Positions 22,938 to 31,107 are shown, counted from the stretch's first letter. The stretch is 41,133 nt of DNA from Clostridiales bacterium (GCA_022781505.1 JALETK010000034.1:1-41133), one strand, 5' to 3'. Made by a program: numbers and translations. The notes: generated by a model not told the origin, from the sequence alone.

Positions 22938-23617
22938 GAAAGCGCCTGCAGATCGTCACCGGCCACTACGGCAGCGGCAAGACGGAGTACGCCGTGAACC
23001 TGGCTCTGGCCCTGGCGAAGGAGGAGACCCACCTGGCCCTGGCGGACCTGGACATTGTGAATCCCTATTTCCGCTCCTATGAGCAGGCCCGGCGGCTGGA
23101 GCAGGCGGGCATCCGGGTGATTGTCACCTCCTGCGGAGGAGCGGCGGATATCCCCGCCATCAATCCGGCGGTCATGTCCCTGTTCCAGGACGCTGCCTGG
23201 CGGGGGGTGCTGGACATCGGCGGCGATCCCATCGGGGCCCGGGTGCTGGCCCGGTTCGCCCCCCAGCTCCACCCCGAGGACTTTGACCTCTTGTATGTGC
23301 TCAACGCCAACCGCCCGGAGACCCGGGATCTGGAGCGTGCCCTGGCCTATATGCGGGGCATTGAAAAAGAGTGCCTCCAGCAGGTCACGGGCATTGTAAA
23401 CAACACCCACCTGTGCGGGGAGACCACCCTGGAGGAAATCCTGAAGGGGGCCCGGCTGGCCGGGGAGCTGTCCCGGGCTGCGGGCATCCCCATTGTCTGC
23501 CACGCGGTGGAGGAGCGCTTTGCCCCGAAGGCGGCAAGGCTGCTGCATGAACCGGTATTTCCAATGAATATCTATATGAAGAAGCCATGGGAAATCACCA
23601 CATGTGAGGAGGAATAA
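22934..23617 (+). CDS. ParA/MinD-like P-loop ATPase of unknown role
   Basis: 227 residues. Walker A GHYGSGKTEYAVNLALALAK is at about 10-29, then ALADLDIVNPYFRSYEQ (switch I-like with Asp), SCGGAADIPAINPAV and VLDIGGDPIGARVLARF as the Walker B/switch region. C-terminal TGIVNNTHLCGETTLEE resembles the base-recognition strand of SIMIBI NTPases. It lies between buk and the ferredoxin-like vor subunit in a tight operon (4-bp overlap, 5-bp gap), so it may help assemble or activate the oxidoreductase, for example metal-cluster delivery. That role is conjecture. Confidence 0.7.
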   Translation: MRKRLQIVTGHYGSGKTEYAVNLALALAKEETHLALADLDIVNPYFRSYEQARRLEQAGIRVIVTSCGGAADIPAINPAVMSLFQDAAWRGVLDIGGDPIGARVLARFAPQLHPEDFDLLYVLNANRPETRDLERALAYMRGIEKECLQQVTGIVNNTHLCGETTLEEILKGARLAGELSRAAGIPIVCHAVEERFAPKAARLLHEPVFPMNIYMKKPWEITTCEEE

Positions 23618-23622
23618 ACAAT

Positions 23623-23841
23623 ATGGCCGGAACCGTAACCTTCCGTCGGGACAGGTGCAAGGGCTGCGAGCTGTGCGCCCTGGTCTGTCCCAAGCACATC
23701 ATCGTCATGGACGAGACTGCAACCAACCGCAAGGGATATCATCCCGCCACAGTGCGCCCCGAGGACATGGACAAGTGTGTGGGCTGTGCCAGCTGTGCCA
23801 AGATGTGTCCCGATTCCATCATCACCGTGGAGCGCACATAA
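23623..23841 (+). CDS. vorD: 2-oxoacid:ferredoxin oxidoreductase delta subunit (2x[4Fe-4S])
   Basis: A 72-residue bacterial-type ferredoxin subunit with two complete cluster motifs: Cys12-x2-15-x2-18-x3-22 (CKGCELCALVC) and Cys52-x2-55-x2-58-x3-62 (CVGCASCAKMC). It passes electrons from the TPP site to free ferredoxin. It is the first of four contiguous subunit genes, the delta-alpha-beta-gamma order common for Kor/Vor enzymes in Clostridia. The vor name rests on the operon context, since Kor and Vor subunits look alike. Confidence 0.88.
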   Translation: MAGTVTFRRDRCKGCELCALVCPKHIIVMDETATNRKGYHPATVRPEDMDKCVGCASCAKMCPDSIITVERT

Positions 23842-23853
23842 AGGAGGAGCCCA

Positions 23854-24915
23854 ATGGAGAAAGAACTTTGGAAAGGCAACGAAGCCATTGCGGAGGCCGC
23901 CATCCGGGCGGGCTGCAAGTATTTCTTCGGCTATCCCATCACCCCGCAGAATGAGATCCCCGAGTATCTGTCCCTGCATCTTCCCCAGGTGGGGGGCTGC
24001 TTCCTCCAGGCGGAGTCTGAGGTGGCCGCCATCAACATGGTCTACGGAGCCGCAGGCTGCGGCGTCCGGGTTATGACCTCCTCCTCCTCTCCCGGAATCT
24101 CCCTGAAGCAGGAGGGCATCACCTACATGTGCGGCGCGGAGCTTCCCGCCGTGATTGTGAATATGATGCGGGGCGGCCCCGGCCTGGGCACCATCCAGCC
24201 CGCCCAGGGCGACTATTACCAGGCCACCCGGGGCGGCGGCAACGGCGATTACCGGCATCTGGTCTTCGCTCCCGCCACCATTCAGGAGGCTGCGGACTAT
24301 GTGCAGATCGCCTTTGATGTGGCCGATCAGTACCGGAACCCCGTTATGATCCTGGCCGATGGCATGATTGGCCAGATGATGGAGGCCATTGAGTGGCACG
24401 AGGTTCCCAAGCGGGAGCTCCCCGCCAAGCCCTGGGCCACCACCGGTACCAAGGGCGAGCGCCAGCCCAACGTGATCAACTCTTTGTACATTGACCCCAA
24501 CGTGTGCGCCGAGCACAACGAGCGCCTGACCGCCAAGTACAAGGCCATGGAGGAGAACGAGACCCGCTGGGAGGAAGTGAACACCCAGGACTGTGAGGTC
24601 CTGTTCGTGGCCTACGGCACCCCCTCCCGGATTGCCCGGGCCGCCATCCGGCTCCTGGAGAAGGAGGGTATCAAGGCGGGGCTCTTCCGGCCCATCACCC
24701 TGTGGCCCTTCCCCGGAAAGGCCCTGAAGAAGGCCGCCATGCAGGACAGCGTGAAGGCCGTGGTGGACGTGGAGCTCAGCATGGGCCAGATGATTGACGA
24801 CGTAAGAATCGCCCTGGAGGGCTGCCGTCCCGTGTCCTTTGTGGGCAAGGCCGGTGGCGTGGTGCCCACCCCCGCAGAGGTGGCCTCCGCGGCGAAGGCT
24901 GCATTGGGGAGGTAA
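23854..24915 (+). CDS. vorB: 2-oxoacid:ferredoxin oxidoreductase alpha subunit (VorB type)
   Basis: 353 residues. It opens WKGNEAIAEAAIRAGCKYFFGYPITPQNEIPEYL, the pyrimidine-binding domain I of PFOR-family enzymes. It continues with the TSSSSPGISLKQEGITY motif and a domain II/transketolase C-like part (DCEVLFVAYGTPSRIARAAIRLLEKEGIKAGLFRPITLWPFP). With the other three subunits it oxidatively decarboxylates 2-oxoacids to acyl-CoA, reducing ferredoxin. The spelling GYPITPQNEIPEYL is typical of proteins annotated as 3-methyl-2-oxobutanoate dehydrogenase VorB. GGAGGAG precedes the ATG. Confidence 0.92.
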   Translation: MEKELWKGNEAIAEAAIRAGCKYFFGYPITPQNEIPEYLSLHLPQVGGCFLQAESEVAAINMVYGAAGCGVRVMTSSSSPGISLKQEGITYMCGAELPAVIVNMMRGGPGLGTIQPAQGDYYQATRGGGNGDYRHLVFAPATIQEAADYVQIAFDVADQYRNPVMILADGMIGQMMEAIEWHEVPKRELPAKPWATTGTKGERQPNVINSLYIDPNVCAEHNERLTAKYKAMEENETRWEEVNTQDCEVLFVAYGTPSRIARAAIRLLEKEGIKAGLFRPITLWPFPGKALKKAAMQDSVKAVVDVELSMGQMIDDVRIALEGCRPVSFVGKAGGVVPTPAEVASAAKAALGR

Positions 24916-24920
24916 GAGCT

Positions 24921-25670
24921 ATGGCAATTGTATATCAGAAGTCCAAGGGCCTGACGGATGTGGAGCTGCACTACTGCCCCGGCTGCACCCATGGCATCAT
25001 CCACAAGCTGGTGGCGGAGACCCTGGAGGAGATGGATGTGCTGGGCAATACCATCGGCGTTGCCCCCGTCGGCTGCTCCGTCTTTGCCTATAACTATTTC
25101 AACTGCGACATGCACGAGGCGGCCCACGGCCGCGCCCCCGCCGTTGCCACGGGCATCAAGCGGGTATCTCCCCCGGGTACCATCGTCTTCACCTACCAGG
25201 GCGACGGCGACCTGGCCGCCATCGGCACGGCGGAGATCATCCACGCCGCCATGCGTGGGGAGAAATTCACCACCATTTTCATCAACAATGCCATTTACGG
25301 CATGACCGGCGGCCAGATGGCTCCCACCACCCTGGTGGGTCAGAAGGCCACCACCGCCCCCCTGGGCCGCCAGCGGGACCATTACGGCGCCCCCATCCGC
25401 ATGGCGGAGATCATCAGCACCCTGGAGGGCTGCGCCTACGCCGCCCGGGTCTGCGCCACGGATATCCCCAACCTGAACAAGGCCAAGAAGGCCATCCAGA
25501 AGGCCTTCCGGCTTCAGCAGGAGGGCGCGGGCTTCACCTTTGTGGAGGTTCTGGCCTGCTGTCCCACCAACTGGGGCAAGACGCCCGCGGCGTCCATCCA
25601 GTGGCTGAAGGAAAATATGATCCCCTATTATCCCTTGGGGGTTTACAAGGACACATCGGGGGAGGTATAA
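24921..25670 (+). CDS. vorA: 2-oxoacid:ferredoxin oxidoreductase beta subunit (TPP-binding)
   Basis: 249 residues. CPGCTHGIIHKLVAE near the N-terminus carries the conserved CxxC. The thiamine-pyrophosphate/Mg motif is YQGDGDLAAIGTAEIIHAAMRGEKFTTIFINNAIYGMTGGQMAPTT (about 92-137). ATTAPLGRQRDHYGAPIRM and the late LACCPTNWG match Kor/Vor beta subunits. It forms the active site with the alpha subunit. Gaps of 5 bp on either side indicate strict co-translation. Confidence 0.93.
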   Translation: MAIVYQKSKGLTDVELHYCPGCTHGIIHKLVAETLEEMDVLGNTIGVAPVGCSVFAYNYFNCDMHEAAHGRAPAVATGIKRVSPPGTIVFTYQGDGDLAAIGTAEIIHAAMRGEKFTTIFINNAIYGMTGGQMAPTTLVGQKATTAPLGRQRDHYGAPIRMAEIISTLEGCAYAARVCATDIPNLNKAKKAIQKAFRLQQEGAGFTFVEVLACCPTNWGKTPAASIQWLKENMIPYYPLGVYKDTSGEV

Positions 25671-25674
25671 TAAC

Positions 25675-26211
25675 ATGACCAATGAAATCATGATTGCCGG
25701 TTTCGGCGGCCAGGGCGTTATGGCCATCGGTAAGACCCTGGCGGAGGCCGGGATGAAGGAGGGCAAGGATGTGTCCTGGCTCCCCTCCTACGGCCCTGAA
25801 ATGCGGGGCGGCACGGCCAACTGCTGTGTGGTTATCTCCACGGAGCCCATCATCTGTCCCATTGTCCTGGAGCCCACGGAGCTCATTGCCATGAACCTGC
25901 CCTCGCTTCTGAAGTTTGAGCCCAATGTTGTGAAAGACGGCACAGTGTTCGTGAACAGCTCCATCATCACGGAGAAGGTTCAGCGCACCGACGTCCGGCC
26001 CATCTACGTTCCCTGCCTGGAGATTGCCCAGGAGCTGGGCAATCTGAAGGTGGCCAACATGGTCATGCTGGGAGCCTACATCCAGGCCATGGGCAATCTG
26101 GGTGTGGAAACCATCAAGGAGATGCTGGTGCACATGTTCACCGGCCCCAAGGCCAAGCTGGTGGATCTCAACATTGAGGCCCTGCGCCGAGGCGCGGCCT
26201 GCGTCCAATAA
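25675..26211 (+). CDS. vorC: 2-oxoacid:ferredoxin oxidoreductase gamma subunit
   Basis: 178 residues. It starts [46 protein letters not shown], the CoA-binding gamma domain with the diagnostic GFGGQG and GPEMRGG motifs. The C-terminal half ([18 protein letters not shown]) is also typical. It completes the four-subunit enzyme. Confidence 0.94.
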   Translation: MTNEIMIAGFGGQGVMAIGKTLAEAGMKEGKDVSWLPSYGPEMRGGTANCCVVISTEPIICPIVLEPTELIAMNLPSLLKFEPNVVKDGTVFVNSSIITEKVQRTDVRPIYVPCLEIAQELGNLKVANMVMLGAYIQAMGNLGVETIKEMLVHMFTGPKAKLVDLNIEALRRGAACVQ

Positions 26212-26235
26212 TGCTTTTGAAAGGGGATTCTTCCC

Positions 26236-27309
26236 ATGGACCTGGAAATTCAGATTCTCAAAACCAACACCCCCAAGGCAAAGCCCTCCGATGAGGGAAG
26301 CCTGGGCTTTGGCAAGCTGTTCACCGACCACATGTTCCTGGTGGAATATGATGAGGGCAGAGGCTGGCACGACGCCAGAATCCAGCCCTATGGTTCCCTG
26401 GCCATTGACCCCGCCTCTCCCGTGCTCCACTACAGCCAGGAGATTTTCGAGGGCCTGAAGGCCTACCGCCGGAACGACGGCGGCCTGCAGATGTTCCGCC
26501 CCTGGGAGAATGCCAACCGCATGAACCGGAGCGCCGAGCGGATGTGTATGCCCCAGCTGGACGCGGACTTCCAGGTGAAGGCCATGCGCACCCTGGTGGA
26601 GCTGGAGCAGGACTGGGTTCCCCATCGGGAGGGCACCTCTTTGTACCTGCGGCCCACCATGATCGCCACCGGCGCGGAGCTGGGCGTCCATCCCGCCAAG
26701 TCGTATCTCTACTACATCATCTGCTCTCCCGCAGGCTCTTACTACAAAAACGGCATGGCCCCGGTGAAGATTCACATTGAGGATCACTATGTCCGTGCCG
26801 TCAAGGGCGGCACCGGCGCAGCCAAGACCGGCGGCAACTACTCCGCCTCCCTGAAGGCTGCTTTTGACGCGGAGAAGAAGGGCTTTGACCAGGTTCTGTG
26901 GCTGGATGGCCGGGAGAACAAGTATGTGGAAGAAGTGGGCGCCATGAACATGGTCTTTGTCATGGACGGCAAGCTGGTCACGGCCCCCACCGGCGGTAGC
27001 ATTCTCCCGGGTATCACCCGGAAGAGCGTCCTGCAGCTGGCAGGGGACATGGGCATTGCAGTGGAGGAGCGCCCCATCGCCGTGGAGGAGCTGTTCCGGG
27101 CTCATGAGGAGGGCCGCCTCACCGAGGCCTTCGGCACCGGCACCGCCGCCGTCATCTCCCCCGTGGGACTCATGGAGTACCACGGAAAGGTGATGGAGCT
27201 CTCCGGCGGCAAAATCGGCCCTGTGGCCCAGAGCATTTACGACACCCTGGTGGGCATCCAGCGGGGCGACCGCCCCGACCCCTACGGCTGGATTATGAAG
27301 CTGTCCTGA
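26236..27309 (+). CDS. ilvE: Branched-chain amino acid aminotransferase
   Basis: 357 residues, a fold type IV PLP enzyme of the long (BCAT1/2-like) subgroup. Visible are PYGSLAIDPASPVLHYSQEIFEGLKAYR, RMCMPQLD, YLRPTMIATG, the Schiff-base lysine in GAAKTGGNYSAS (Lys197), LWLDGRENKYVEEVGAMN and the phosphate-binding TGGSILPGITRKSVL. It converts Leu, Ile and Val to 2-oxoacids. Placed last in the vor operon without biosynthetic ilv/leu genes, it probably works in the catabolic direction here. AAGGGGAT lies upstream of the ATG. Confidence 0.95.
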   Translation: MDLEIQILKTNTPKAKPSDEGSLGFGKLFTDHMFLVEYDEGRGWHDARIQPYGSLAIDPASPVLHYSQEIFEGLKAYRRNDGGLQMFRPWENANRMNRSAERMCMPQLDADFQVKAMRTLVELEQDWVPHREGTSLYLRPTMIATGAELGVHPAKSYLYYIICSPAGSYYKNGMAPVKIHIEDHYVRAVKGGTGAAKTGGNYSASLKAAFDAEKKGFDQVLWLDGRENKYVEEVGAMNMVFVMDGKLVTAPTGGSILPGITRKSVLQLAGDMGIAVEERPIAVEELFRAHEEGRLTEAFGTGTAAVISPVGLMEYHGKVMELSGGKIGPVAQSIYDTLVGIQRGDRPDPYGWIMKLS

Positions 27310-27374
27310 CCTCTGCGAGCCTGCGGGCCGAAGGGAAGATCTGCTTCGTTCAAAGCCTGGAAGATGTAATCGTC

Positions 27375-27407
27375 AGAGGACTGCCCTTCGGGGCAGTCCT
27401 CTCTTGT
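27375..27407 (+). terminator. Terminator of the ptb-BCAT operon
   Basis: A perfect 12-bp stem (27375-27386 with 27391-27402) closed by a TTCG tetraloop and followed by a weak CTTGT tract, 65 bp after the aminotransferase stop. Confidence 0.75.
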
Positions 27408-27419
27408 GAGGAGTACCAT

Positions 27420-28292
27420 ATGAATCCAGAGGAACTTCGCGCCCAGTGGGCAAAGGCGGATCGGGAACGGGATCAGGGCCTTACCGCCCCGCCGGAAATT
27501 GCCCGGCAGGACAATCTCTCCTACGGCCCCAACGGGGGCTGGAGCCTCCTGGACGTCTACCGCCGGAGGGATGCCCGGGGCCTGCAGCCTGTGATTGTCA
27601 GCGTCCACGGCGGGGGCTTTTTCTACGGCACCAAGGAGGTCTATCAGTTTTACTGCATGTCCCTGGCCAAGCGGGGCTTCACCGTGGTGAATTTCAACTA
27701 CCGCCTGGCTCCGGAGTGGACCTATCCCACACCCTTGGAGGACATCAGCCTGGTGATGGACTGGATTCTCCGCCATGGGCCGGACTACGGCATGGACGTC
27801 CGGAACCTTTTCTTGGTGGGCGACAGCGCCGGTGGCCAGCTGGCCAGCCAGTATGCCCTCCTGCACTCCAATCCCCGGTATGCCGGGCTCTTTTCCTTCC
27901 CGGTCTCTCCCGCGCCCATCCGGGCGGTGGCCCTGAACTGCGGCCTTTACACCATAGACGAGAGCTTCCTCTCCGATGAGATTCCCCGCCGGTGGTACTT
28001 CGGGGCGGATGTGCTCCGCCGCTTTCCGGAGCAGCTTCCCATGGGACGGCACATCACCGGGGACTATCCGCCGGCCTTCGTCATGTCCTGCCCCGGAGAT
28101 TTCCTCCTGCCCATGGCAGCGCCCATGGCGGAGCTCCTCGCTTCCCGGGGGGTGGAGACCGTGCTCCGGATCTGCGAGAGCCGGGAGGAGGAGCTGGGCC
28201 ATGTGTTCCATGTGAACCAAAAGCTCCGGGCAGCAGACCTGTGCAACAGGGAGGAATGCAATTTTTTCCTGGCCCATATGCAAAAAAACTGA
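27420..28292 (+). CDS. Alpha/beta hydrolase, HSL-type esterase
   Basis: 290 residues. The oxyanion-hole HGGGFFYG is at 63-70, and the nucleophile elbow GDSAGGQLASQ has Ser136. The late part should hold Asp and His (candidates in CPGDFLLPMA and EELGHVFHVN). This is the hormone-sensitive-lipase / acetyl-esterase (Aes-like) pattern. There is no signal peptide, so it is cytoplasmic. It acts on short acyl esters; the natural substrate is unknown. GAGGAGTACC precedes the ATG directly after the upstream terminator. Confidence 0.88.
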   Translation: MNPEELRAQWAKADRERDQGLTAPPEIARQDNLSYGPNGGWSLLDVYRRRDARGLQPVIVSVHGGGFFYGTKEVYQFYCMSLAKRGFTVVNFNYRLAPEWTYPTPLEDISLVMDWILRHGPDYGMDVRNLFLVGDSAGGQLASQYALLHSNPRYAGLFSFPVSPAPIRAVALNCGLYTIDESFLSDEIPRRWYFGADVLRRFPEQLPMGRHITGDYPPAFVMSCPGDFLLPMAAPMAELLASRGVETVLRICESREEELGHVFHVNQKLRAADLCNREECNFFLAHMQKN

Positions 28293-28299
28293 AATCTGC

Positions 28300-28342
28300 C
28301 CCCCGCTTCTCAATTGACAAGCGGGGGCGCAAACGGTATAAT
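28300..28342 (+). promoter_or_regulatory. Consensus promoter of the GGGtGRT operon, flanked by an inverted repeat
   Basis: TTGACA (28314-28319), a 17-bp spacer and TATAAT (28337-28342): both hexamers are perfect. A 9-bp inverted repeat (28300-28308 with 28319-28327) flanks the -35 box and could be an operator or the esterase gene's terminator. The leader before the ATG is about 75 nt. Confidence 0.85.
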
Positions 28343-28422
28343 AAGATCGGGAATTGAGGGATTCCCTCACTCGACACTCGGGGCCGGGGTGACCGGTCTT
28401 TGGAAAAGAAAGGAATATTGCC

Positions 28423-29115
28423 ATGATTTACTCAGCAGAAGTGCAAAATATGTGTTCCGTGGCCAAGGGCGCCTATCACGGCCCCGCACCCATTCCCGAA
28501 GAGGGCAAATGGGTTCAGGCCAAGGAAATCAAGGACATCAGCGGCTTTACCCACGGCGTGGGCTGGTGCGCTCCCCAGCAGGGCGCCTGCAAGCTGACCC
28601 TGAACATCAAGGAGGGCATCATTGAGGAGGCTCTGGTGGAGACCCTGGGCTGCTCCGGCATGACCCATTCCGCCGCCATGGCCGCCGAGATCCTCATCGG
28701 CAAGACCATCCTGGAGGCGCTCAACACCGACCTGGTGTGCGACGCCATCAACACCGCCATGCGGGAGCTGTTCCTGCAGATCGTCTACGGCCGCAGCCAG
28801 TCTGCCTTCTCCGAGGACGGCCTCGCTGTGGGCGCTTCCCTGGAGGATCTGGGCAAGGGCCTGCGCAGCCAGGTGGGCACCATGTTTGCCACCAGAGCAA
28901 AGGGCCCCCGTTACCTGGAGATGGCCGAGGGCTACGTCACCCGCATCGCTCTCAATGGCGACGATCTCATCACCGGCTATGAGTTTGTGAACCTGGGCAA
29001 GATGATGGACTTCATCAAGAAGGGCGACGATGCCAACAAGGCTCTGGAGAAGGCCAAGGGCCACTATGGCCAGTTCGATAACGCCGTCAAGTATATTGAC
29101 CCCCGTCACGAATAA
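28423..29115 (+). CDS. NifU/IscU-like iron-sulfur scaffold family protein, GGGtGRT-associated
   Basis: 230 residues beginning MIYSAEVQNMCSVAKGAYHGPAP. Four cysteines are in conserved-looking settings: Cys11, Cys49 (GWCAPQQGAC), Cys56 and Cys77 (GCSGMTHSAA). The last resembles the IscU/NifU fold core (xGCS...T/SHS). Close relatives are usually annotated as Fe-S cluster assembly scaffold proteins, but I know of no demonstrated function. It is longer than IscU (about 130) and ends in FDNAVKYIDPRHE. It sits 15 bp before the GGGtGRT protein gene in every relative I recall, under a perfect promoter. Codon use is strongly biased to C/G endings, suggesting high expression. Confidence 0.75.
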   Translation: MIYSAEVQNMCSVAKGAYHGPAPIPEEGKWVQAKEIKDISGFTHGVGWCAPQQGACKLTLNIKEGIIEEALVETLGCSGMTHSAAMAAEILIGKTILEALNTDLVCDAINTAMRELFLQIVYGRSQSAFSEDGLAVGASLEDLGKGLRSQVGTMFATRAKGPRYLEMAEGYVTRIALNGDDLITGYEFVNLGKMMDFIKKGDDANKALEKAKGHYGQFDNAVKYIDPRHE

Positions 29116-29130
29116 GAGGAGGACAGCACA

Positions 29131-30132
29131 ATGGCTTTGTTTGAAGGTTACGAAAGAAAGATTGACAAAATCAACGGTGTCCTCGCTCAGTACGGCATCT
29201 CCTCCGTGGAGGAGTGCAGAACCATCTGCGAGGAAAAGGGCTTCGACCCCTACACCATCACCAAGAACATTCAGCCCATCTGCTTTGAGGACGCTGCCTG
29301 GGCCTACACCGTGGGCGCAGCCATCGCCATCAAGAAGGGCGTGAAGAACGCCGCCGAGGCCGCCGAGGCCATCGGCATTGGCCTGCAGGCCTTCTGCATC
29401 CCCGGCTCCGTGGCTGAGGACCGGAAGGTTGGCCTGGGCCATGGCAACCTGGGCGCCATGCTCCTGCGGGACGAGACCAAGTGCTTCGCCTTCCTGGCCG
29501 GCCACGAGTCCTTCGCCGCCGCCGAGGGCGCCATCGGCATCGCCCGTTCCGCCAACAAGGCCCGGAAGGAGCCCCTGCGGGTCATCCTCAACGGCCTGGG
29601 CAAGGACGCCGCTCAGATCATCTCCCGGATCAACGGCTTCACCTATGTGCAGACCCAGTTCGACTACTACACCGGCGAGCTGAAGGTGGTCAAGGAGTAC
29701 AAGTACTCCGAGGGTGAGCGGGCTGCCGTCCGCTGCTACGGCGCCGACGATGTCCGCGAGGGCGTGGCCATCATGCACGCTGAGGGCGTGGATGTCTCCA
29801 TCACCGGCAACTCCACCAACCCCACCCGGTTCCAGCACCCTGTGGCCGGCACCTACAAGAAGGAGTGCGTGGAGCAGGGCAAGAAGTACTTCTCCGTGGC
29901 CTCCGGCGGCGGCACGGGCCGTACCCTGCACCCCGACAACATGGCAGCCGGCCCCGCCTCCTACGGCATGACCGACACCATGGGCCGTATGCACAGTGAC
30001 GCCCAGTTCGCCGGCTCCTCCTCCGTCCCCGCTCACGTTGAGATGATGGGCTTCTTAGGGATGGGCAACAACCCCATGGTCGGCGCCACCGTCTCCGTGG
30101 CTGTGGCCGTGGAAGAGGCTCTGAAGGGCTGA
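29131..30132 (+). CDS. GGGtGRT protein family member of unknown function
   Basis: 333 residues of the family named for its motif SGGGTGRTLHPDN, here at about 258-270. Other conserved-looking parts are ICFEDAAWAYTVGAAIAIKKG, PGSVAEDRKVGLGHGNLGAMLLRDETKCFAFLAGHESFAAAEGAIGIA and the Gly-rich tail FLGMGNNPMVGATVSVAVAVEEAL. It appears cytoplasmic, with no membrane segment. Two well-placed His (GLGHGN, GHESFA) and the Gly-rich loops suggest a ligand or nucleotide site, but this is only suggestive. GAGGAGG precedes the ATG. It is coupled to the scaffold-like gene upstream and likely works with it. Confidence 0.9.
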   Translation: MALFEGYERKIDKINGVLAQYGISSVEECRTICEEKGFDPYTITKNIQPICFEDAAWAYTVGAAIAIKKGVKNAAEAAEAIGIGLQAFCIPGSVAEDRKVGLGHGNLGAMLLRDETKCFAFLAGHESFAAAEGAIGIARSANKARKEPLRVILNGLGKDAAQIISRINGFTYVQTQFDYYTGELKVVKEYKYSEGERAAVRCYGADDVREGVAIMHAEGVDVSITGNSTNPTRFQHPVAGTYKKECVEQGKKYFSVASGGGTGRTLHPDNMAAGPASYGMTDTMGRMHSDAQFAGSSSVPAHVEMMGFLGMGNNPMVGATVSVAVAVEEALKG

Positions 30133-30151
30133 TATCCAAACTGCATTTTTA

Positions 30152-30182
30152 CAGGACTCCCGGCATTTCACCGGGAGTCCTG
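30152..30182 (+). terminator. Hairpin after the GGGtGRT gene
   Basis: A perfect 12-bp GC-rich stem (30152-30163 with 30171-30182) with a 7-nt loop lies 20 bp after the stop. The following tract is pyrimidine-rich but not pure T. Confidence 0.75.
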
Positions 30183-30211
30183 CGTCTATCTCTTAAGTGG
30201 AGGACAGGTTC

Positions 30212-30874
30212 ATGATTTTCCAAGACAAATTTCACCTGACCCCGGAGCAGAGCATGTTTCTGGCCAAAAAGAAGTGGGATGAAAACGTATACTGCGGCAT
30301 GAAAATGGAAAACAGAGCGGTTACCTTTCCCCAGACCAGAACCATTTTAAATGGGGTCAATGTTCCCGGGGTTCGCCTGGATGATATCCAGGCAATTCTG
30401 AATATGCGGGACGCCTGGAAATACCTCCTTTCCACCGTGGCAGAGCCGGTGACCCTGGGCTACCTGTGCAAGCTGAACGAATATATTGCCAGAAATGAGG
30501 CGCTGGAGTGGGGCCGCCTGCGCACCGGCTCTGTGGGAATCTCCGGCACCGATTACCTGCCCCCGGTGCCGGACCGGGAGAGGACGGAGCGGGAGCTGGG
30601 GGAAATTCTGTCTGCAGAGGCAACCGCTACGGAAAAAGCACTGAATGTCTTTGCCTGGGGCACCAGAGGACAGTTTTTCTGGGACGGCAACAAACGCACC
30701 AGCATGACCCTGGCCAATAAAATTCTGCTCTCCGCCGGAGCCGGTATCCTGACCGTCACAGACAGGCACATGGAGCGCTTCAACGAGCTGCTTCTGGATT
30801 TCTACAACACCGGCGAAAGCGGCGGCCTGAAGACCTTCCTCTACGAAAATGCAATTCAGGGTATCTATCTCTGA
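30212..30874 (+). CDS. Fic-like protein lacking the catalytic histidine
   Basis: 220 residues. The Fic core reads QFFWDGNKRTSMTLANKILL at 154-173, where the canonical HxFxDGN(G/K)R has Gln154 in place of His. N-terminal MENRAVTFPQTRTILNG (32-48) resembles the inhibitory/flap segment of Fic proteins, and RLRTGSVGISGTDYLPPVP matches the usual region before the active site. Without the base it may be inactive for AMP transfer or use other chemistry. The ATG at 30212 is chosen because GGAGG lies 9 nt upstream. It has no partner gene; a weak hairpin follows 190 bp later. Confidence 0.8.
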   Translation: MIFQDKFHLTPEQSMFLAKKKWDENVYCGMKMENRAVTFPQTRTILNGVNVPGVRLDDIQAILNMRDAWKYLLSTVAEPVTLGYLCKLNEYIARNEALEWGRLRTGSVGISGTDYLPPVPDRERTERELGEILSAEATATEKALNVFAWGTRGQFFWDGNKRTSMTLANKILLSAGAGILTVTDRHMERFNELLLDFYNTGESGGLKTFLYENAIQGIYL

Positions 30875-31065
30875 ATGAAACCCTTCAGCAACCTCAATTC
30901 CATTCTGCGGAAAACCTGGAATAATGCGCAGTCGTTCCCTACGGGATGAAACCGGCTGTTTGCGTGTTTCCATCTGTGCCATACAGAGGGCTGTAAGGTA
31001 CTGTGCGTGAAAAAGGAGCCCCCTTGCCGGTTGGTGCTCCTGTGAAAATGGAATAGGTATACAAC

Positions 31066-31107
31066 ATGGCGAGGCCCGCATCCCTCTGGTGCGGGCCTCG
31101 CCATTTC
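31066..31107 (+). terminator. Long hairpin in the gap between fic-like and trkH genes
   Basis: A perfect 15-bp stem (31066-31080 with 31090-31104) with a 9-nt loop, followed by TTTC. The surrounding 367-bp gap (30875-31241) holds this hairpin and the trkH promoter and shows no convincing gene. Confidence 0.6.

Noticed and set aside
25534-27183. A 549-residue minus-strand frame opposite vor and BCAT genes
   Set aside because: Antisense shadow of well-recognised enzymes with matching codon periodicity on the plus strand.
28432-30036. A 534-residue minus-strand frame opposite the GGGtGRT operon
   Set aside because: Highly biased codons on the plus strand remove stops from the antisense frame; the promoter and ribosome sites support the plus strand only.
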